NCBI GenBank assembly: GCA_031283155.1
Contig: JAITCI010000085.1
Coordinates: 1 to 51,850, forward strand
DNA length: 51,850 bases
Direction of reading: 5' to 3'
From: Spirochaetota bacterium
Lineage (GTDB): Bacteria; Spirochaetota; JAGLSM01; JAKPMW01
Made by a program: the position numbers and the translations under genes. Shown here one piece after another: positions 40,530 to 49,438 of this stretch (within the stretch, counting starts at the first letter, position 1; the number at the start of each line of letters is the position of its first letter). The notes beneath the pieces were generated by a model, which was given only the letters and a program-made list of their open reading frames with translations, was not told the DNA's origin and did no database searches.

Positions 40530-41264
40530 ATGGCAAAGAGAACCATTCTGTCGCTGTTTGGATTTGTATGCGTGTTGATATGCCTGGGGGCTTGCGCGCC
40601 GGAAGAACTTATCATGTACGATTCTCCGTTTCCGGGGAACCCCTGCGACGGCGATTCATCAGCTGCGAGCGGATTTAATCCCCCGTCGGGTACCCTCACA
40701 GCGCCTACCCTTGCCTTTGCAGGCGCGGATTTTGAAAACATTGTTGTACCCGGTACTACCGAGAGCGGGGCAGTCGCAGCGTGGTTTGCTTACGACACTC
40801 CGGGAAACACGAGTTTCGGCGACCACTGCCTGAAACTCAGCGGTACGATGAGCGCTAACGGGTCCGCCTATTCGGTTCCGTTAGGCAGACCTGGCACCAA
40901 AACAAAAATAACCATGTGGGTGCGCGGCACGGCGAGTTCCGGCGCGAATGGTATGTTTCTGAATTTCAATAGCGCCAACGGAGGAACCTATGCCGTTGAT
41001 AGCTATGGCGGCAATGCCAATACTATCTGGAAATTATCGCCGGAGGCGGGCGGATATGACGAGTGGAGCAGTAATACATATTACAACGGCGTCGTCAGTT
41101 TCTCTGCCTGGGAAAAAATCAGCCTGGATATGTCCACACAGAGCTTCTATCGGCATGCAGGCACTGGGTTGAATGGCACCAACCCGGCTATTCCCTTTAA
41201 ATTCCGCGCGGGCAGCGGGGTGGCGCTCGATTTTTACATCGATAACGTCATTTACGAAGACTAG
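40530..41264 (+). CDS. Beta-sandwich-like lipoprotein of unknown family
   Basis: 244 residues. Lipoprotein signal (FVCVLICLGACAPEE), a Ser/Pro-rich spacer, then a ~190-residue beta-rich domain: LAFAGADFENIVVPG, CLKLSGTMSANG, KTKITMWVRGTASSG, SFSAWEKISLDMST and VALDFYIDNVIYED. The order 'pack of strands, then SWxKxxL, then DxxxDNxxxE' resembles the modules in the third M6 protease (SWTKVTLSYEAT, LYMDEFKWEN). It may bind carbohydrate; this is inference. GAGGGGGG precedes the ATG. Last gene before a strong terminator. Confidence 0.75.
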   Translation: MAKRTILSLFGFVCVLICLGACAPEELIMYDSPFPGNPCDGDSSAASGFNPPSGTLTAPTLAFAGADFENIVVPGTTESGAVAAWFAYDTPGNTSFGDHCLKLSGTMSANGSAYSVPLGRPGTKTKITMWVRGTASSGANGMFLNFNSANGGTYAVDSYGGNANTIWKLSPEAGGYDEWSSNTYYNGVVSFSAWEKISLDMSTQSFYRHAGTGLNGTNPAIPFKFRAGSGVALDFYIDNVIYED

Positions 41265-41298
41265 ATATATACCGCGCGTTTTGGTAATCAGCATCCCG

Positions 41299-41335
41299 AG
41301 GACGCCCCCGATGTATTTTCGGGGACGTCCTTTTT
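41299..41335 (+). terminator. Rho-independent terminator of the PLD/LTD operon
   Basis: Stem GGACGcCCCCG / CGGGGaCGTCC with an 8-9-base loop and TTTTT immediately after, 35 bases after the last lipoprotein stop. Confidence 0.88.
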
Positions 41336-41427
41336 CATAATCCGGCGAAGAACATCTTCGTAATGGCGCTTGCCCGTACCTGCTTTTTCGCGGTAGGATT
41401 GCAGGCAAACAGGAAAAAGGGGCGAGT

Positions 41428-44235
41428 ATGCGCACATTATATCTTGTGGACGGGTTTGCGCTTGTCTTTCGCGCGTATTACGCCCTGATCAGGCGCCCGC
41501 TGATCAACTCAAAGCAGCAGAACACGGGCGCGGTGCATAATTTTTTTCGTATGCTGCTGCGTTTTTTGCGCGCGGAGCGCCCTGAGGAATTGGTGATCGT
41601 CTTTGACGCGCGCGGAAAAAATTTCCGGCATGATCTCTATCCCGAATATAAGGCCAACCGCGCGAAAGCGCCCGAGGATCTGATCGCGCAGCTTCCCTGG
41701 ATAATGGAGCTTGTCGCCCTCTTTGGGATTCCGTCGATCTCGCTGGAAGGCTACGAGGCGGACGATCTCATCGCGGCATTCGCGCGGCATACAGAGGGGC
41801 GCGATATTAAAATACTCACCGGCGACAAGGATCTGATGCAGCTCGTGAGCGATAGTGTACACGTCCTTGTTCCGGCGCAGGATCCGACCGCGCTCTTTGA
41901 CGAGTTTGGGCCGGAAGAGGTGCGCAAAAAATACGGCGTCCCGCCGGAGGCCATTCCCGACTATCTCGCGATTGCGGGGGACAGCTCCGATAACCTCCCG
42001 GGCGTACCCGGGATTGGCGAAAAGGGCGCGCTCCAGCTCCTCTCCAGATGGCAATCACTTGAGGGAATTTACCGTAACATAGATTCCGTTGCCCCGGATC
42101 TCCTGCGCCGGAAGCTGATCGCGGGTGAAGAGAGCGCGCGGCTTTCGTACCGCCTTGCGCGCCTGGATTGCGATCTCCCGCGCCCGCTTGCGCCGGAGGC
42201 GTGCTGCTTTACGGCTCTCCAGGTGAACGCAGCCCTGCCGCGTCTTCGCGAACTTGAGCTGCATAAACTCATGGAGGACCTCACCGGCGCCGCCTACGCG
42301 CAATTATCCGAGCCTTCGCCGGAACCGAAGAGGGCGGCAAAGCGCGCGCGAAAAACTTCATCTGCGCAGCCCGATCAGGAGTTGTTCGCGTTTACGGATG
42401 CAGGCGATCAGTCCCCGAAGATCGCGGACGGGCTTGTGTCCTCGGCGGAGTGCGGCTGTGTTTTTACGCTTGCGGACACGCGCGAAAAATTACAACAAAT
42501 GATTACCGAGTTGGAAAATGCGGGCGTTTTTGCCTTCGACAGTGAGACCACTTCGCTCGGGCTGCATTCCGCAGCCCTGCTTGGGTTGTCATTCTCCTGC
42601 CGCGAGCATACCGGATGGTACGTACCCATTGGCCATAAGGAGGCGAGCCTGCCCGAGGAATCTGTACTGGAATCGCTTCGTCCTCTTTTTCGGAATGCAT
42701 CCATTAAAAAATTTGGCCAGAATGCCAAATATGATATCGCGATACTGAATTTGCGCGGGGTAGAGGTCGCGGGGCTGGCGCTGGATACCATGATCGCCGC
42801 CTATCTCCTGGAACCCGGGAGCAGGGTCAATCTCGACGATCTCGCATTGCGATATCTTGGCCGCCGCACGATACGCTACGAAGAGGTGGTTCCCGGCCGC
42901 AAGGGTACCCTTGCCGACGCGCCGCTGGCCGCCGTACTCGCCTACGCCGCCGAGGACGCCGAGGTCTGTTTCAGTCTCGCCGCGCGTCTCATGCCGCTTC
43001 TCGATGAAGCGAAGCTCTCGCCCGTGCTGCATACCATTGAGCTTCCGCTCATCCCCGTGCTGGCCGCGATGGAGATCTCCGGGATAGCGTATGACGGCGA
43101 GATTCTTGCGGCGAGTTCGCGCCAGCTTGGGGAGCGGATCGCATCGCTGGAGCAAAGCATCTATGCGGAGAGCGGCATGGAGTTCAACCTTAACTCGCCC
43201 AGGCAGCTCGCGGACGTGCTTTTCGGGAAGCTCGGGCTCCATCCGATCAAAAAAACAAAGACCGGATATTCCACCGACGAAGAGGTTCTGGCCGAATTGG
43301 CAATGCACCATGAGGTTGCGCGGCTCCTTCTGGAATACAGGCGATCCCATAAGCTCAAGGCCACCTATCTCGACGTGCTGCCAACGCTCGCGCATCCGGT
43401 AACGGGGCGGATACATTCCAGCTTTAACCAGGCTGTGACCGCCACAGGCCGGCTCTCCTCAAGCGATCCCAACCTGCAGAATATTCCTGCGCGCGAGGAT
43501 GCGGGACGGATGCTGCGCCGCGCCTTTGTCCCGGCGGCGGGCTGGGTATTTATAGGGGCGGATTATTCGCAGATAGAATTGCGCATCCTCGCGGCACTCT
43601 CGAAGGACGCCGCGCTCGCGGCCGCCTATACCTCGGGCGAAGACATCCACAGGCGCACCGCCGCGCAGATATTCGGGATATCGGAAGCCGTTGTGGATCG
43701 CGGGCGGCGCGCCGCAGCCAAGGCGATCAATTTCGGGGTCGTCTATGGGCAAAGCGCGTTTGGCCTGGCGCGCGAACTCGGGATATCGCGCACCGAGGCG
43801 AATCATTTCATCACCGCCTGGTTTGAGGTATACTCCGGCGTGAAGGCCTTTACCGCCGAGGTGATACAAAGGGCAGAAAAAGAGGGGCTGGTACGCACCT
43901 GGTTTGGCCGCCAACGCCCCATTCCGGAACTCGCGAGCGCGAATCGTACCTTTCGGCAGCTTGGGGAGCGCCTTGCCCTGAACACCCTCATTCAGGGAAC
44001 CGCCGCCGATCTCATCAAATTGGCCATGAGCGGCGTCTTCTCGCGGCTGCGCGCGGAAGGGATGCGGGCGCGGCTTATCCTGCAGGTGCACGACGAACTC
44101 CTTGTGGAAGCGCCCCGCGATGAGGCCGAGCGCGCGCAGACCATTCTTGTCGAGGAGATGAAAAAGCCCTGGCCGTTTGATCTTCCGCTCGAGGTCGAGG
44201 CGGGCTGCGGCCAAAACTGGGATGAGGCGCATTAG
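41428..44235 (+). CDS. polA: DNA polymerase I
   Basis: 935 residues with all three domains. The 5' nuclease starts at the N-terminus (LYLVDGFALVFRAYYAL, ISLEGYEADDLIAAFAR, ILTGDKDLMQLV, GVPGIGEKGALQLL). The proofreading exonuclease looks intact (Asp371/Glu373 in FAFDSETTSL; NAKYDIAIL; YAAEDAEVCFSL). The polymerase has motif A (ADYSQIELRILAAL), motif B (RRAAKAINFGVVYGQ) and motif C (QVHDELLVEAP). The ATG at 41428 follows AAGGGGCG. It is followed by coaE after 13 bases. Confidence 0.97.
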   Translation: MRTLYLVDGFALVFRAYYALIRRPLINSKQQNTGAVHNFFRMLLRFLRAERPEELVIVFDARGKNFRHDLYPEYKANRAKAPEDLIAQLPWIMELVALFGIPSISLEGYEADDLIAAFARHTEGRDIKILTGDKDLMQLVSDSVHVLVPAQDPTALFDEFGPEEVRKKYGVPPEAIPDYLAIAGDSSDNLPGVPGIGEKGALQLLSRWQSLEGIYRNIDSVAPDLLRRKLIAGEESARLSYRLARLDCDLPRPLAPEACCFTALQVNAALPRLRELELHKLMEDLTGAAYAQLSEPSPEPKRAAKRARKTSSAQPDQELFAFTDAGDQSPKIADGLVSSAECGCVFTLADTREKLQQMITELENAGVFAFDSETTSLGLHSAALLGLSFSCREHTGWYVPIGHKEASLPEESVLESLRPLFRNASIKKFGQNAKYDIAILNLRGVEVAGLALDTMIAAYLLEPGSRVNLDDLALRYLGRRTIRYEEVVPGRKGTLADAPLAAVLAYAAEDAEVCFSLAARLMPLLDEAKLSPVLHTIELPLIPVLAAMEISGIAYDGEILAASSRQLGERIASLEQSIYAESGMEFNLNSPRQLADVLFGKLGLHPIKKTKTGYSTDEEVLAELAMHHEVARLLLEYRRSHKLKATYLDVLPTLAHPVTGRIHSSFNQAVTATGRLSSSDPNLQNIPAREDAGRMLRRAFVPAAGWVFIGADYSQIELRILAALSKDAALAAAYTSGEDIHRRTAAQIFGISEAVVDRGRRAAAKAINFGVVYGQSAFGLARELGISRTEANHFITAWFEVYSGVKAFTAEVIQRAEKEGLVRTWFGRQRPIPELASANRTFRQLGERLALNTLIQGTAADLIKLAMSGVFSRLRAEGMRARLILQVHDELLVEAPRDEAERAQTILVEEMKKPWPFDLPLEVEAGCGQNWDEAH

Positions 44236-44248
44236 CCGGGGAAGAGCG

Positions 44249-44911
44249 ATGAAAAAGGAATATGTGCTCGGTATCACCGGCGGGATGGCCGGCGGAAAGA
44301 GCGAGGCCGCTTCCCGGCTGCGCCGCCATTTTGGCATGGATGAGATCGATGTGGATCGCGTTGGGCATGGCATACTTCCCGCGATGCGCGGCGCGCTCCT
44401 CTCCGCGTTTGGGGACGCGATCCTCGACGCCGAAGGGCAGGTCTCCCGTCCGGCGCTCGCGCGGATCGTTTTTGCCTCCGATGAAGCCCTCGCGCGCCTG
44501 GAAGCCATTCTCCATCCGCCGATGCGCGATGAGGTCGCGCGCATCCTGGCCGCCATACCCAATAATTGTGTCGTCGTCAATGCCGCCCTGCTCTACCGTA
44601 TGCGGCTGGATGCGCTCTGCGGGACAGTGGTCTATATCGACGCCCCGCGCGAGATCTGCATTGCCCGCGCGCTCGCGAAGGGCGGACGTACGCGCGAGGA
44701 TATAGAGAAAATGCTCTCGCGGCAGGAAGATATAAACACAGGCCGCAGTTATGCCGATGTGGTGATAGGGAATGCCGCATCGCTTGCGGATTTTTATGAC
44801 GCGCTCGACGGTTTTGCCCAAAATTTTATACGGAGTCAAGCCAATGGAGATGCAGCGAACCTACGAGCGCCCGACCGGCAGAAGGAAGGAACTCTATATC
44901 CTGAGCCTTGA
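44249..44911 (+). CDS. coaE: Dephospho-CoA kinase
   Basis: Last step of CoA synthesis, phosphorylating dephospho-CoA. P-loop LGITGGMAGGKSEAASRL (usual GGIGSGKS), DVDRVGHGI, then ILHPPMRDEV and DAPREICIARALAKGGRTRE followed by LSRQ, all typical. The ATG at 44249 follows GGGGAAG and gives 220 residues. It directly follows polA; the polA-coaE pair is common. The 3' end overlaps the SPOR-domain gene by 68 bases. panD, also for CoA, lies 3 kb away. Confidence 0.92.
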   Translation: MKKEYVLGITGGMAGGKSEAASRLRRHFGMDEIDVDRVGHGILPAMRGALLSAFGDAILDAEGQVSRPALARIVFASDEALARLEAILHPPMRDEVARILAAIPNNCVVVNAALLYRMRLDALCGTVVYIDAPREICIARALAKGGRTREDIEKMLSRQEDINTGRSYADVVIGNAASLADFYDALDGFAQNFIRSQANGDAANLRAPDRQKEGTLYPEP

Positions 44912-45599
44912 CAGCGGCAGGCTGTTTTGGGTGGTGGTGATTTCGCTTTTGGTTCTCGCCTTTCTCTTTCTTCTGGGGTATTGGATAGGGCATGACACGG
45001 TGACGGCGGGGATGTCCGTCTTCGGCGACGCTCGGGGAAATACGGGCGCGAATGCACTTCAGAGCGAGCTGGAGCGTATCGGGCAGCAGAATACCGGTGA
45101 CGGCGCACAGGACGCCAGGCGGAGCGACAATGCTCTGCTTGCGCAGCCGGGTGAAGACGAGAAACCCCTGGTCAGTAATGAGAGTTTTGTGACAAAAACC
45201 GAGAAGAATGAATTTGAAGCCCTGAAGCAGCCAAAGCCTATCGCGCCTGCTGTTCCAAAGCAGACAGCCGCCGCAAGCCCAAAACCTTCCGCGCCGAAAC
45301 CGGCCGCAAAGAAAGAGGCGTCCGGCGCGGGGACGGCGGCAAAGACGCAGACCGCAAAAACTGACGGCAAGTATCTCGTTCAGGTAGCCTCGCTCTCGAG
45401 CCGCACATCCGCCGAGAATCTCTCAAAGACCCTTGAGAAAAAGCAGTATACAACGACCATTATGGAGACGGTCGTGAACGGGAAGGACTACTACAGGGTT
45501 CGGGTAGGCGGTTTCGCGAGCTATGACGCCGCCGCGAACGCGATGCGCGCCATTCAGGACAGTGGCGACGGAAAAGGGTGCTATATAGTGCAGATGTGA
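44844..45599 (+). CDS. SPOR-domain membrane protein
   Basis: 251 residues. Short cytoplasmic N-terminus, one transmembrane helix (LFWVVVISLLVLAFLFLLGYWIG, ~25-47), a Pro/Ala/Lys-rich periplasmic linker (AVPKQTAAASPKPSAPKP region) and a C-terminal SPOR domain (KYLVQVASLSSRTSAENLSK, DYYRVRVGGFASYDAA). SPOR domains bind peptidoglycan lacking stem peptides at division sites, so a cell-division role is likely. The ATG at 44844 follows GGAG by 8 bases, inside the coaE frame. Confidence 0.9.
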   Translation: MEMQRTYERPTGRRKELYILSLDSGRLFWVVVISLLVLAFLFLLGYWIGHDTVTAGMSVFGDARGNTGANALQSELERIGQQNTGDGAQDARRSDNALLAQPGEDEKPLVSNESFVTKTEKNEFEALKQPKPIAPAVPKQTAAASPKPSAPKPAAKKEASGAGTAAKTQTAKTDGKYLVQVASLSSRTSAENLSKTLEKKQYTTTIMETVVNGKDYYRVRVGGFASYDAAANAMRAIQDSGDGKGCYIVQM

Positions 45600-45606
45600 C
45601 CGGAGT

Positions 45607-46515
45607 TTACAAACCGGCTCTTCTCGCGTAGATCACCATTCCACTGGTGAGGGCAAAGTCCCCCCGGTGGATTTTGCTTATAAGGTGGTACCACGCGATC
45701 CTCGGCCATGCGCGGTAATCACGCAGGGATTTGAAATTGCCGCGCGACTTTTTGAGCTTTGGCAAGAGACCGAATTCGCAGGGATAAAAGGTTTGCATCT
45801 TTTCAAACCCGCATTCCCGCAAAAGCCGCGATAAAGTTTTCCGGCTGAAGTACGAGAGATGCCCGGGAAGGAAGTAGTGGTACGCCGATCCGGCTTTTCT
45901 GGCCTGCCGACCGTCCATATTGGCTGTTTGTACAATGAGAAGTCCTCCCGGGCACATCACGCGCGCTATCTCCGCGAGGGCGGCGCGCGGGTCGGGGAGA
46001 TGCTCAATCACTTCGATCATGCTCACGATATGGAACGCGAACCCAAAATCCGGGATGGCCTCCGGGCTTGCCCGGCGCACATCCAGCCCCTCCTGCTGCG
46101 CGTAGTCTACCGTGTATGCGGAGATGTCGATACCGCAGGCTCTGCACCCCAGCGCGTTTGCCTCCTGAACGAGAGCGCCGAAGGAACACCCCACATCCAG
46201 AAAATTGAGGGGGATTTCGAGGAAGGTTTTTTTTACAGCGCGAAGCGCGCGCGCGATACGCGCGGTATTGACGGCGCGATGCCCGGCGGGATTTTTTCGT
46301 TCATCGAGATAGGTATAGCGCTTTTTTCCGGCGGATGCTGTATAATAGTCCTCGGAATAGATTATCGCGAGTTCTCCGGCGTCGGGCGCGGGATACATGA
46401 ACAGGAAGCCGCAGGACGGGCATTGATGGATATCAAAGGGCTGCATGAAGCGATCTATGGTGTAGAGCGGGGGAGCAGGCGTGATCTCTGTTCCGCAGAT
46501 ATTGCATGGCGGCAT
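45607..46515 (-). CDS. SAM-dependent class I methyltransferase with N-terminal zinc-ribbon-like motif
   Basis: 302 residues. The N-terminal CNICG and CPSCGFLFMYP cysteine pairs precede a Methyltransf_23-type domain: SAM-binding LNFLDVGCSFGALVQEA, CGIDISAYTVDYA, then HIVSMIEVIEHLPDP and LAEIARVMCPGGLLIVQTAN. This layout is typical of methyltransferases acting on cell-surface sugars or lipids, but the substrate is not shown. GAGGTG precedes the ATG. It is convergent with the SPOR gene (7 bases apart) and divergent from the basic protein gene. Confidence 0.88.
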   Translation of the reverse strand: MPPCNICGTEITPAPPLYTIDRFMQPFDIHQCPSCGFLFMYPAPDAGELAIIYSEDYYTASAGKKRYTYLDERKNPAGHRAVNTARIARALRAVKKTFLEIPLNFLDVGCSFGALVQEANALGCRACGIDISAYTVDYAQQEGLDVRRASPEAIPDFGFAFHIVSMIEVIEHLPDPRAALAEIARVMCPGGLLIVQTANMDGRQARKAGSAYHYFLPGHLSYFSRKTLSRLLRECGFEKMQTFYPCEFGLLPKLKKSRGNFKSLRDYRAWPRIAWYHLISKIHRGDFALTSGMVIYARRAGL

Positions 46516-46613
46516 GGTACACCTCGCAAAAATTCGGATAGCCCTTGCTTTTGATCAAACGCTATATTTATTTATGAGTCGGATAACCCAATACAGTTTG
46601 ATTCGGGGGCTTC

Positions 46614-47138
46614 ATGGTTGATCCAAAACATTCTCCTCTCTTGAAAACTACACCCTACGTAGGGTCGGCGACAAATCGGGTGGTACACAGGACAGATTCC
46701 GACTGTCCTGAGGTGCGCGATATTCCGCCCAATGAGCGCTGGTATATCAAAGATATACCGCATGACGGCAATTATGTATTGTGCGCCTTTTGTTTCCCGC
46801 ACCGGGATGTTGATGGAAATCAGCTTGCGCCCGATCATAAGGAAACCGAGGAAGTCAAAAAGTTTTCCTATCGTCCCGTCGATGAGGTGTTTACACCCCC
46901 GGGCGCGCGCACTTCGCAATCGCAGCGGAGCCGGAAACGTGCATCGGGGCCTGCCGCCAAAAAGGCTCTCGCGTCCGAAAGGGTAGCCTCTCCCAAAAAG
47001 GCAAGGACAAAAAAGATCGCCGATGAATCGGGTAGTCAGGCAAAAACACGAAAAACCGCCGGGGGTAAAGGCGGTACCCGGGCCAAAAACGGCAAGGCGC
47101 TTCCCAAAACGGGCAAAGGAGCCAGGGGGCAGCGCTGA
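46614..47138 (+). CDS. Small protein with Ada/micronuclease-type N-terminus and Lys/Arg-rich tail
   Basis: 174 residues. The N-terminal ~75 residues contain YVGSATNRVVHRTDSDCPEV and YVLCAFCFPHRDVDG, which look like the small Cys/His 'YVGSxxSxxxHxxxC' module found in Ada-like and nuclease-associated proteins. The C-terminal ~85 residues are histone-H1-like (SRKRASGPAAKKALA, SPKKARTKK, GGKGGTRAKNGK) and likely bind nucleic acid. GGGGG lies before the ATG. It is 28 bases upstream of the PfkB kinase. Function unknown. Confidence 0.7.
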   Translation: MVDPKHSPLLKTTPYVGSATNRVVHRTDSDCPEVRDIPPNERWYIKDIPHDGNYVLCAFCFPHRDVDGNQLAPDHKETEEVKKFSYRPVDEVFTPPGARTSQSQRSRKRASGPAAKKALASERVASPKKARTKKIADESGSQAKTRKTAGGKGGTRAKNGKALPKTGKGARGQR

Positions 47139-47166
47139 AAGGGTACACCAAAAGAGAGGCTCAGCA

Positions 47167-48105
47167 ATGGCAATTACGGTTGTGGGATCTGTGGCGCTTG
47201 ACTCTATTGCCAGCGCCGAAGGAAGCGTCGAGAAGGAAATTGGCGGCTCGGCCATTCACTTTTCCAACGCAGCCTCCCTCTGCACGAAGGTATATGTGAT
47301 TGGCGTGGTTGGTGAGGATTATCCTTTCGAGCGCATAGAGTTTCTGAAGCGGCGCGGTGTGGATTTTTCCGGTCTCGAAATTGTTCCCGGCGGCAAAACC
47401 TTTTTCTGGAAAGGCCGCTACGAGGGGAATATGGGCACCGCCATCAGCGAAGCCACAGAACTGAATGTTTTTCAGAATTTTGCCCCAAAACTTTCGGGTT
47501 TAGCCCGGGAGAGCGGTTTCCTTTTTCTCGCCAACATCCATCCGTCATTGCAGCTGCATATACGCAGGGATATCGGATCGAGCGCCTTTGCGGTTCTCGA
47601 TTCGATGAACTACTGGATCGATACGATACCCGAAGAACTTTACCAGGTTATAGCCTGCGTGAATGCTGTCATTCTGAACAGCGACGAGATACTGAGCCTG
47701 ACAGGGAAAAAAAGTCTGCTCTCCGCCGCGCGGTACTTATTAACGCGCGGACCGGATTACGTCATCATCAAAAAAGGGGAACATGGGGTTCTTGCGGTAG
47801 CACGTGACTGGGTAGCGGCTCTGCCGGCATTTGCGCTCGACAGGATTGTCGATCCCACCGGAGCGGGGGATTCCTTTGCCGGCGCTCTTGTATCCTACCT
47901 TGATCGCGCCTCTTCGTTTGCGCCGGAAGCCTGGAAAAAAGCTCTCGCATACGCAACCTGCGTTGCCTCTTTTAACGTGCAGGGCTTTTCGGTTTCGGGC
48001 ATAGCCTCCATTGGTGTGCGGGATGTACTGAAGCGTTTTCAGGAGTATTGCAATATGTTTGAAATACAGGGAGGGCTGGATGCTCTATCCGATGCTGCAG
48101 GCTAA
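47167..48105 (+). CDS. PfkB-family carbohydrate/nucleoside kinase
   Basis: 312 residues of the ribokinase family. Features: [26 protein letters not shown] (GG motif of the N-terminal lid), [33 protein letters not shown] and the catalytic signature [17 protein letters not shown], with the catalytic Asp in GAGD. Substrate not determinable. The ATG at 47167 follows GAGAGG by 8 bases; the open frame extends upstream over the preceding gene. It overlaps panD by 26 bases, so the two are coupled. Confidence 0.92.
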   Translation: MAITVVGSVALDSIASAEGSVEKEIGGSAIHFSNAASLCTKVYVIGVVGEDYPFERIEFLKRRGVDFSGLEIVPGGKTFFWKGRYEGNMGTAISEATELNVFQNFAPKLSGLARESGFLFLANIHPSLQLHIRRDIGSSAFAVLDSMNYWIDTIPEELYQVIACVNAVILNSDEILSLTGKKSLLSAARYLLTRGPDYVIIKKGEHGVLAVARDWVAALPAFALDRIVDPTGAGDSFAGALVSYLDRASSFAPEAWKKALAYATCVASFNVQGFSVSGIASIGVRDVLKRFQEYCNMFEIQGGLDALSDAAG

Positions 48106-48448
48106 GATCCATCGCGCAGCGGTGACAGACGCCAATCTCCAATATGAGGGAAGTATCACCATCGACGAAGATCTGCTGGAAGCTGCCGGGATTCGCGAGT
48201 TTCAGCAGGTGCAGGTTGTGGATATCAATAACGGCGCGCGGTTTGAGACCTACGCGATCCGCGCCCCAAAGGGGAGCGGCACGATATGTATCAATGGCGC
48301 AGCCGCACGCCTTGTGCAGACAGGGGATCTCGTCATTATTTTTGCGTACTGCCTTTTTGGCGAAGACGAGCTTGCGCGGTATCAGCCCCGCATGGTGTTT
48401 GTTGATGAAAAAAACCACAAGCGGGACGGTGCGAGGCAAAATCCTTGA
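48080..48448 (+). CDS. panD: Aspartate 1-decarboxylase
   Basis: Makes beta-alanine for pantothenate and CoA. 122 residues. The self-processing site is Gly24-Ser25 in YEGSITID, where Ser becomes the pyruvoyl cofactor. Other motifs: [48 protein letters not shown] and VIIFAYCLF. The ATG at 48080 follows GGGAGGG by 5 bases inside the PfkB gene. panB and panC are not in the window. Confidence 0.96.
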   Translation: MLYPMLQAKIHRAAVTDANLQYEGSITIDEDLLEAAGIREFQQVQVVDINNGARFETYAIRAPKGSGTICINGAAARLVQTGDLVIIFAYCLFGEDELARYQPRMVFVDEKNHKRDGARQNP

Positions 48449-48475
48449 AAATGGCTCTATTTTTCGCCTATACTT

Positions 48476-48483
48476 GCCGATAA
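48476..48483 (+). promoter_or_regulatory. Possible sigma-28 (flagellar) promoter -10 element for flaA
   Basis: GCCGATAA exactly matches the flagellar sigma-28 -10 consensus, 77 bases before the first flaA ATG and just after panD. The expected TAAA -35 box 15 bases upstream is poor (CTAT), which lowers confidence. Confidence 0.4.
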
Positions 48484-48559
48484 GTACCTCGATGCAGCCT
48501 AAAATGAGTTTCGCCTCCATTGCGATTTTGGTCATGGAGCGCTGAAAGAAGGGATAGCA

Positions 48560-49363
48560 ATGATACGAGCCGGAAAATGTTTTCTTGCAATAGCTCTGTT
48601 GTCAGCCGTGCTGGCTTTTGCCGGGCTTACCGGAAGTTCGCAGCTCACGGCGCAATGGGGGGTTGATATGAACCCGAATAAATCGAAGAATGTTCAGTCC
48701 TTTGTCTTCGATTCATTCGAAGACTCAAACAGTTGGCGCGCTGATTTCTCGCTTTTTGCTGTCAAGAAATACAACTTGGACCACAAGCAGTACGAGCTGG
48801 ATGTGAGTAAATGCAGCTGGACAAATGTCGTAGGCAAGCCCTGGGGCGTATCGCAGGAGACTGCCACAAACCGCTGTCTCGCGGTACGCGCGAGTTTTGA
48901 TCGCAAAGGCTATAACTGGATCGACGTGTATCCCGTCAAGAAGGACGCCGATGGCAAGCTCGTTTCGCGCCACCTGCCCATGAAGGGAAAGGTTGAATAT
49001 ATCGACGTTTGGGTTTGGGGCGGCAATTTCAACTATCGCCTGGAGGTACATCTTATCGACTACCTTGGGCATAAACACATCCTCGACGCCGGCTGGCTCA
49101 ATTATACCGGCTGGAAGAGTATTCGGCTTCAGATCCCCGCTCATGTTCCGCAGCAGGAAAAATACATCCCGGCTCAGAAGATTCTGAGTTTCGAGAAATT
49201 TGTGCTGCTTTCGCATCCCGGCGAGCGCCCTGATAATTTCTACGTATATTTTGATCGTATGCAGATTCAGACAGATATCTTCCTGGATCGCTTCGATGGA
49301 GACGATCTTGTTGACTCGGGATATGAATCCGGCTGGATACCCAAGCTGGAGAAGATGGACTAA
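48560..49363 (+). CDS. flaA: Flagellar filament outer layer (sheath) protein FlaA, first copy
   Basis: Sheath component of the periplasmic flagella of spirochaetes, exported through the Sec pathway. 267 residues. Signal peptide (CFLAIALLSAVLAFAGLTG). Typical FlaA content: FVFDSFEDSNSWRADFS, WGVSQETATNRCLAVRASFD, KGYNWIDVYPVK, the region around GKVEYIDVWVWGGNFNYRLE and NYTGWKSIRLQIP, and DNFYVYFDRMQIQTDIF. AAGGG precedes the ATG. The gene pair here is a strong taxonomic marker for spirochaetes. Confidence 0.94.
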   Translation: MIRAGKCFLAIALLSAVLAFAGLTGSSQLTAQWGVDMNPNKSKNVQSFVFDSFEDSNSWRADFSLFAVKKYNLDHKQYELDVSKCSWTNVVGKPWGVSQETATNRCLAVRASFDRKGYNWIDVYPVKKDADGKLVSRHLPMKGKVEYIDVWVWGGNFNYRLEVHLIDYLGHKHILDAGWLNYTGWKSIRLQIPAHVPQQEKYIPAQKILSFEKFVLLSHPGERPDNFYVYFDRMQIQTDIFLDRFDGDDLVDSGYESGWIPKLEKMD

Positions 49364-49438
49364 TACCTGACTCTCGCTGCAACACAGGACGTCGTGTGGT
49401 CCGCGAGGGGCTGGCAGTCGATGGAAGGAGACCTTGTA

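Noticed and set aside
43459-44580. 373-codon minus-strand open frame opposite polA and coaE
   Set aside because: Shadow of two well-supported genes.
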